DNA of 64,000 nucleotides from Eledone cirrhosa (lineage: Eukaryota > Mollusca > Cephalopoda > Octopoda > Eledonidae), in assembly GCA_964016885.1 (NCBI GenBank), contig OZ024743.1, positions 183,598,045 through 183,662,044 of the forward strand, in the 5' to 3' direction. Position 1 is the first letter of the stretch; the number at the start of each line of letters is the position of its first letter. Positions 62,400-64,000 of this stretch are shown piece by piece. The notes under the pieces were generated by a model. The model saw nothing but the letters and a program-made list of their open reading frames with translations, was not told the DNA's origin and did no database searches. The position numbers and the translations under genes were made by a program.

Positions 62400-62965
62400 T
62401 TGTGTATGCCACTCATACTGATGTTAAAGTTAGAATTTGCATCACCAGTCTGGAACCCCTATCTTGCTCAGAACATTGACCGCCTTGAAACTGTTCAGAG
62501 ACGTGCAACCAAGCAAATACCCTCCATTAGGCATCTACCATACTCTGAGCGCCTTGCTTCCCTGGGCATGGATACATTGAAGCTCCGACGCCTGGCAACT
62601 GACTTGGTAAACCCCCACAAAATTGTTAACCATGTTGCCAACAACAACCCTGAGTACCTTTTTGATTTCCATGTGTCTAACACACGTGGACATGCCCACA
62701 AAGTAAGAAAACAGCACAGTTCCCATGACTTTCGGAAACATTTTTTTCTCGCTCAGAGTTGCTGAAGCATGGAACAAACTACCTGCATCAGCTGTTAGCT
62801 GTCGAGACACTGCATCCTTTAAGGCCTCCATGCTTCCCGAGATCCGCCAACACTACAGCTAACACATACACACATGTACTTCCCTGACATTTGTGTATTA
62901 TTCTATGTACTATACATACACCTTTGACGAGTTGTAGTGCACCTGAGCACTTTACACAATAATTT
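62400..62965 (+). pseudogene. CR1-like LINE C-terminus and 3' end
   Basis: LEFASPVWNPYLAQNIDRLE, VQRRATKQIPSIRHLPYSER, LASLGMDTLKLRRLATDLV, then an extra T in a run of seven Ts (about 62743) shifts the frame. Afterwards SLRVAEAWNKLPASAVS and FKASMLPEIRQHYS end at a TAA. This is the usual CR1 end (LEYASPVWNP...RVAEVWNKLPE). Its 3' tail recurs at 57955-58078. Could be the same family as the RT at 1-703. Confidence 0.85.
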
Positions 62966-62999
62966 CATTATTGTTATTATTTTAAATGTAATCCTGTTA

Positions 63000-63120
63000 T
63001 ATTCTCAGATTGATTATATTAACTAGAATTAGTGTTGAGTTATTAACTATATTACTATGGTTTAAATATGTTAACTATAGTATTAGAGTTATTAACTATA
63101 TTGCTATGGTTTAAATTCTC
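63000..63120 (+). repeat. Two-copy tandem duplication
   Basis: GAGTTATTAACTATATT-CTATGGTTTAAAT-type unit twice. Confidence 0.75.
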
Positions 63121-63267
63121 AGCTAAGAGTCTCCATAAAACACTTGATTGTTTTGCATTATTTATTATTTTCTTTGTTTTTCTTCCTTCAAATGACTTGA
63201 TTAGTTGATTACAGATACAGCCTTACCTTTGAGATTCACCTGTGACTTTACTGTCAGGTGAAGTTAA

Positions 63268-63478
63268 CCCTTTAGCATTTAAACTGGCCACATCCGGCCA
63301 GAATTCTCTCACTTCTTTCTGTTTAAACCAGTTGTAACTGGCCACTCGTACTGATGTTAAGGTATTGTTCTCAAAATAAATAATATCAAAATCTTATAGA
63401 TTCGATTTATGTGAGATAATTATGTGAGGTAAAGCCTTTACCATGAAAATACAATAAAGTAATGTAAATGCTAAAGGG
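63268..63478 (+). mobile_element. TTAA-flanked MITE (piggyBac-like)
   Basis: TTAA at 63264-63267 and 63479-63482. Ends CCCTTTAGCATTTAAAC and GTAAATGCTAAAGGG form a clean inverted repeat. Best preserved of the four. Confidence 0.88.
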
Positions 63479-63639
63479 TTAAGCTAAGACTAAACTTACA
63501 TAAGTCTAATTAGTGAGAGAGACTTCTTGTAACATCTTTATTACAAACTGGGCTATTTTGTGGGAGGGTTCTTTACACTGTCTTTTTGTGATTTTTTATT
63601 TTTTTTATAGTAATAAATGTTTTCTAAGGTGTTTGGGGG

Positions 63640-63892
63640 GTAAGAAAGTCATCTGACTGTAGAAACCATGCCAAGAAAGTGTCAAGAGCATGACAATCTC
63701 TCTGGTGTTTGGTGAGATAATAAAATAGACCCAGTGTAATCTATAGAGTGTGAGAACATATGTAAGCAATATAGCCCACCCCATTTCTCCTTAGCCCATC
63801 TAAGAGGTCAGTAGTACCGATTAAGTACTGACTTGGCTTGAGACGACCTGTCAAAACTTTGCTAGCAATAAAAATGGACATTAAATGATGAT
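63640..63892 (+). repeat. LINE E-type 3' tail
   Basis: GTCATCTGACTGTAGAAACC, AAGAGGTCAGTAGTACCGAT TAAGTACTGACTTGGC, TTTGCTAGCAATAAAAATGG and ATTAAATGATGATG. Confidence 0.65.
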
Positions 63893-64000
63893 GAAATGCT
63901 CATAGAGGAAAGCTCACAATTGTTGATAAATTTTCTACATGAGATCCAATCCAATCCAGGGCCTTCTCACTCCTGTTGGAGGAACCCCTTTCTGGTTGAC

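Overview
The window looks like coleoid cephalopod (octopus or squid/cuttlefish) nuclear DNA: AT-rich, intron-dominated, full of dinucleotide microsatellites, tRNA-derived SINEs with a GTTCAAATCC-type B box, and many retroelement 3' tails ending in (GAT)n. The assignment rests on repeat character and a metazoan-type split gene, not on a database match. Repeat family labels used here (LINE A, B, C, D, E, F, R; SINE S1-S4) are mine.

Only one host gene is recognisable: an AP2-associated kinase of the NAK family (AAK1/BMP2K/Nak) on the + strand. Nine exons between 43520 and 62248 have canonical AG/GT borders and join with consistent phase. They cover the kinase domain from the glycine-rich loop to the C-lobe and the start of the proline/threonine-rich tail. 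The first coding exon(s) and the C-terminal exons are not seen, so positions 1-43519 are either the large first intron or the 5' intergenic region.

1-5760: CR1/Jockey-like RT remnant, Helitron-like ends, a LINE B 3' end, SINEs and a LINE R C-terminal ORF. 5760-11745: SINEs, microsatellites and a long foldback. 11800-12985: a LINE RT fragment split by a TIR transposon that is itself split by a TTAA MITE. 13174-17309: an apparently full-length LINE A with an uninterrupted 1035-codon ORF (AP endonuclease, reverse transcriptase, PHD-like finger, C-terminal domain), a duplicated 5' segment and a hairpin-bearing 3' UTR. 17309-43519: LINE C-terminal fragments (families C, D, F, R), MITEs, minisatellites, an inverted LINE D pair and a near-perfect 44-bp-arm foldback. 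43520-62248: the kinase gene, its introns loaded with LINE/SINE copies and minisatellites. 62249-64000: CR1-like C-terminus, another TTAA MITE and a LINE tail.

The mobile elements interact. SINE tails copy LINE 3' ends, and one SINE carries a tail joined from LINE A and LINE C. LINE A has a 5'-truncated near-identical copy in a kinase intron, implying recent movement. An empty-site paralogue shows where the TTAA MITE inserted.
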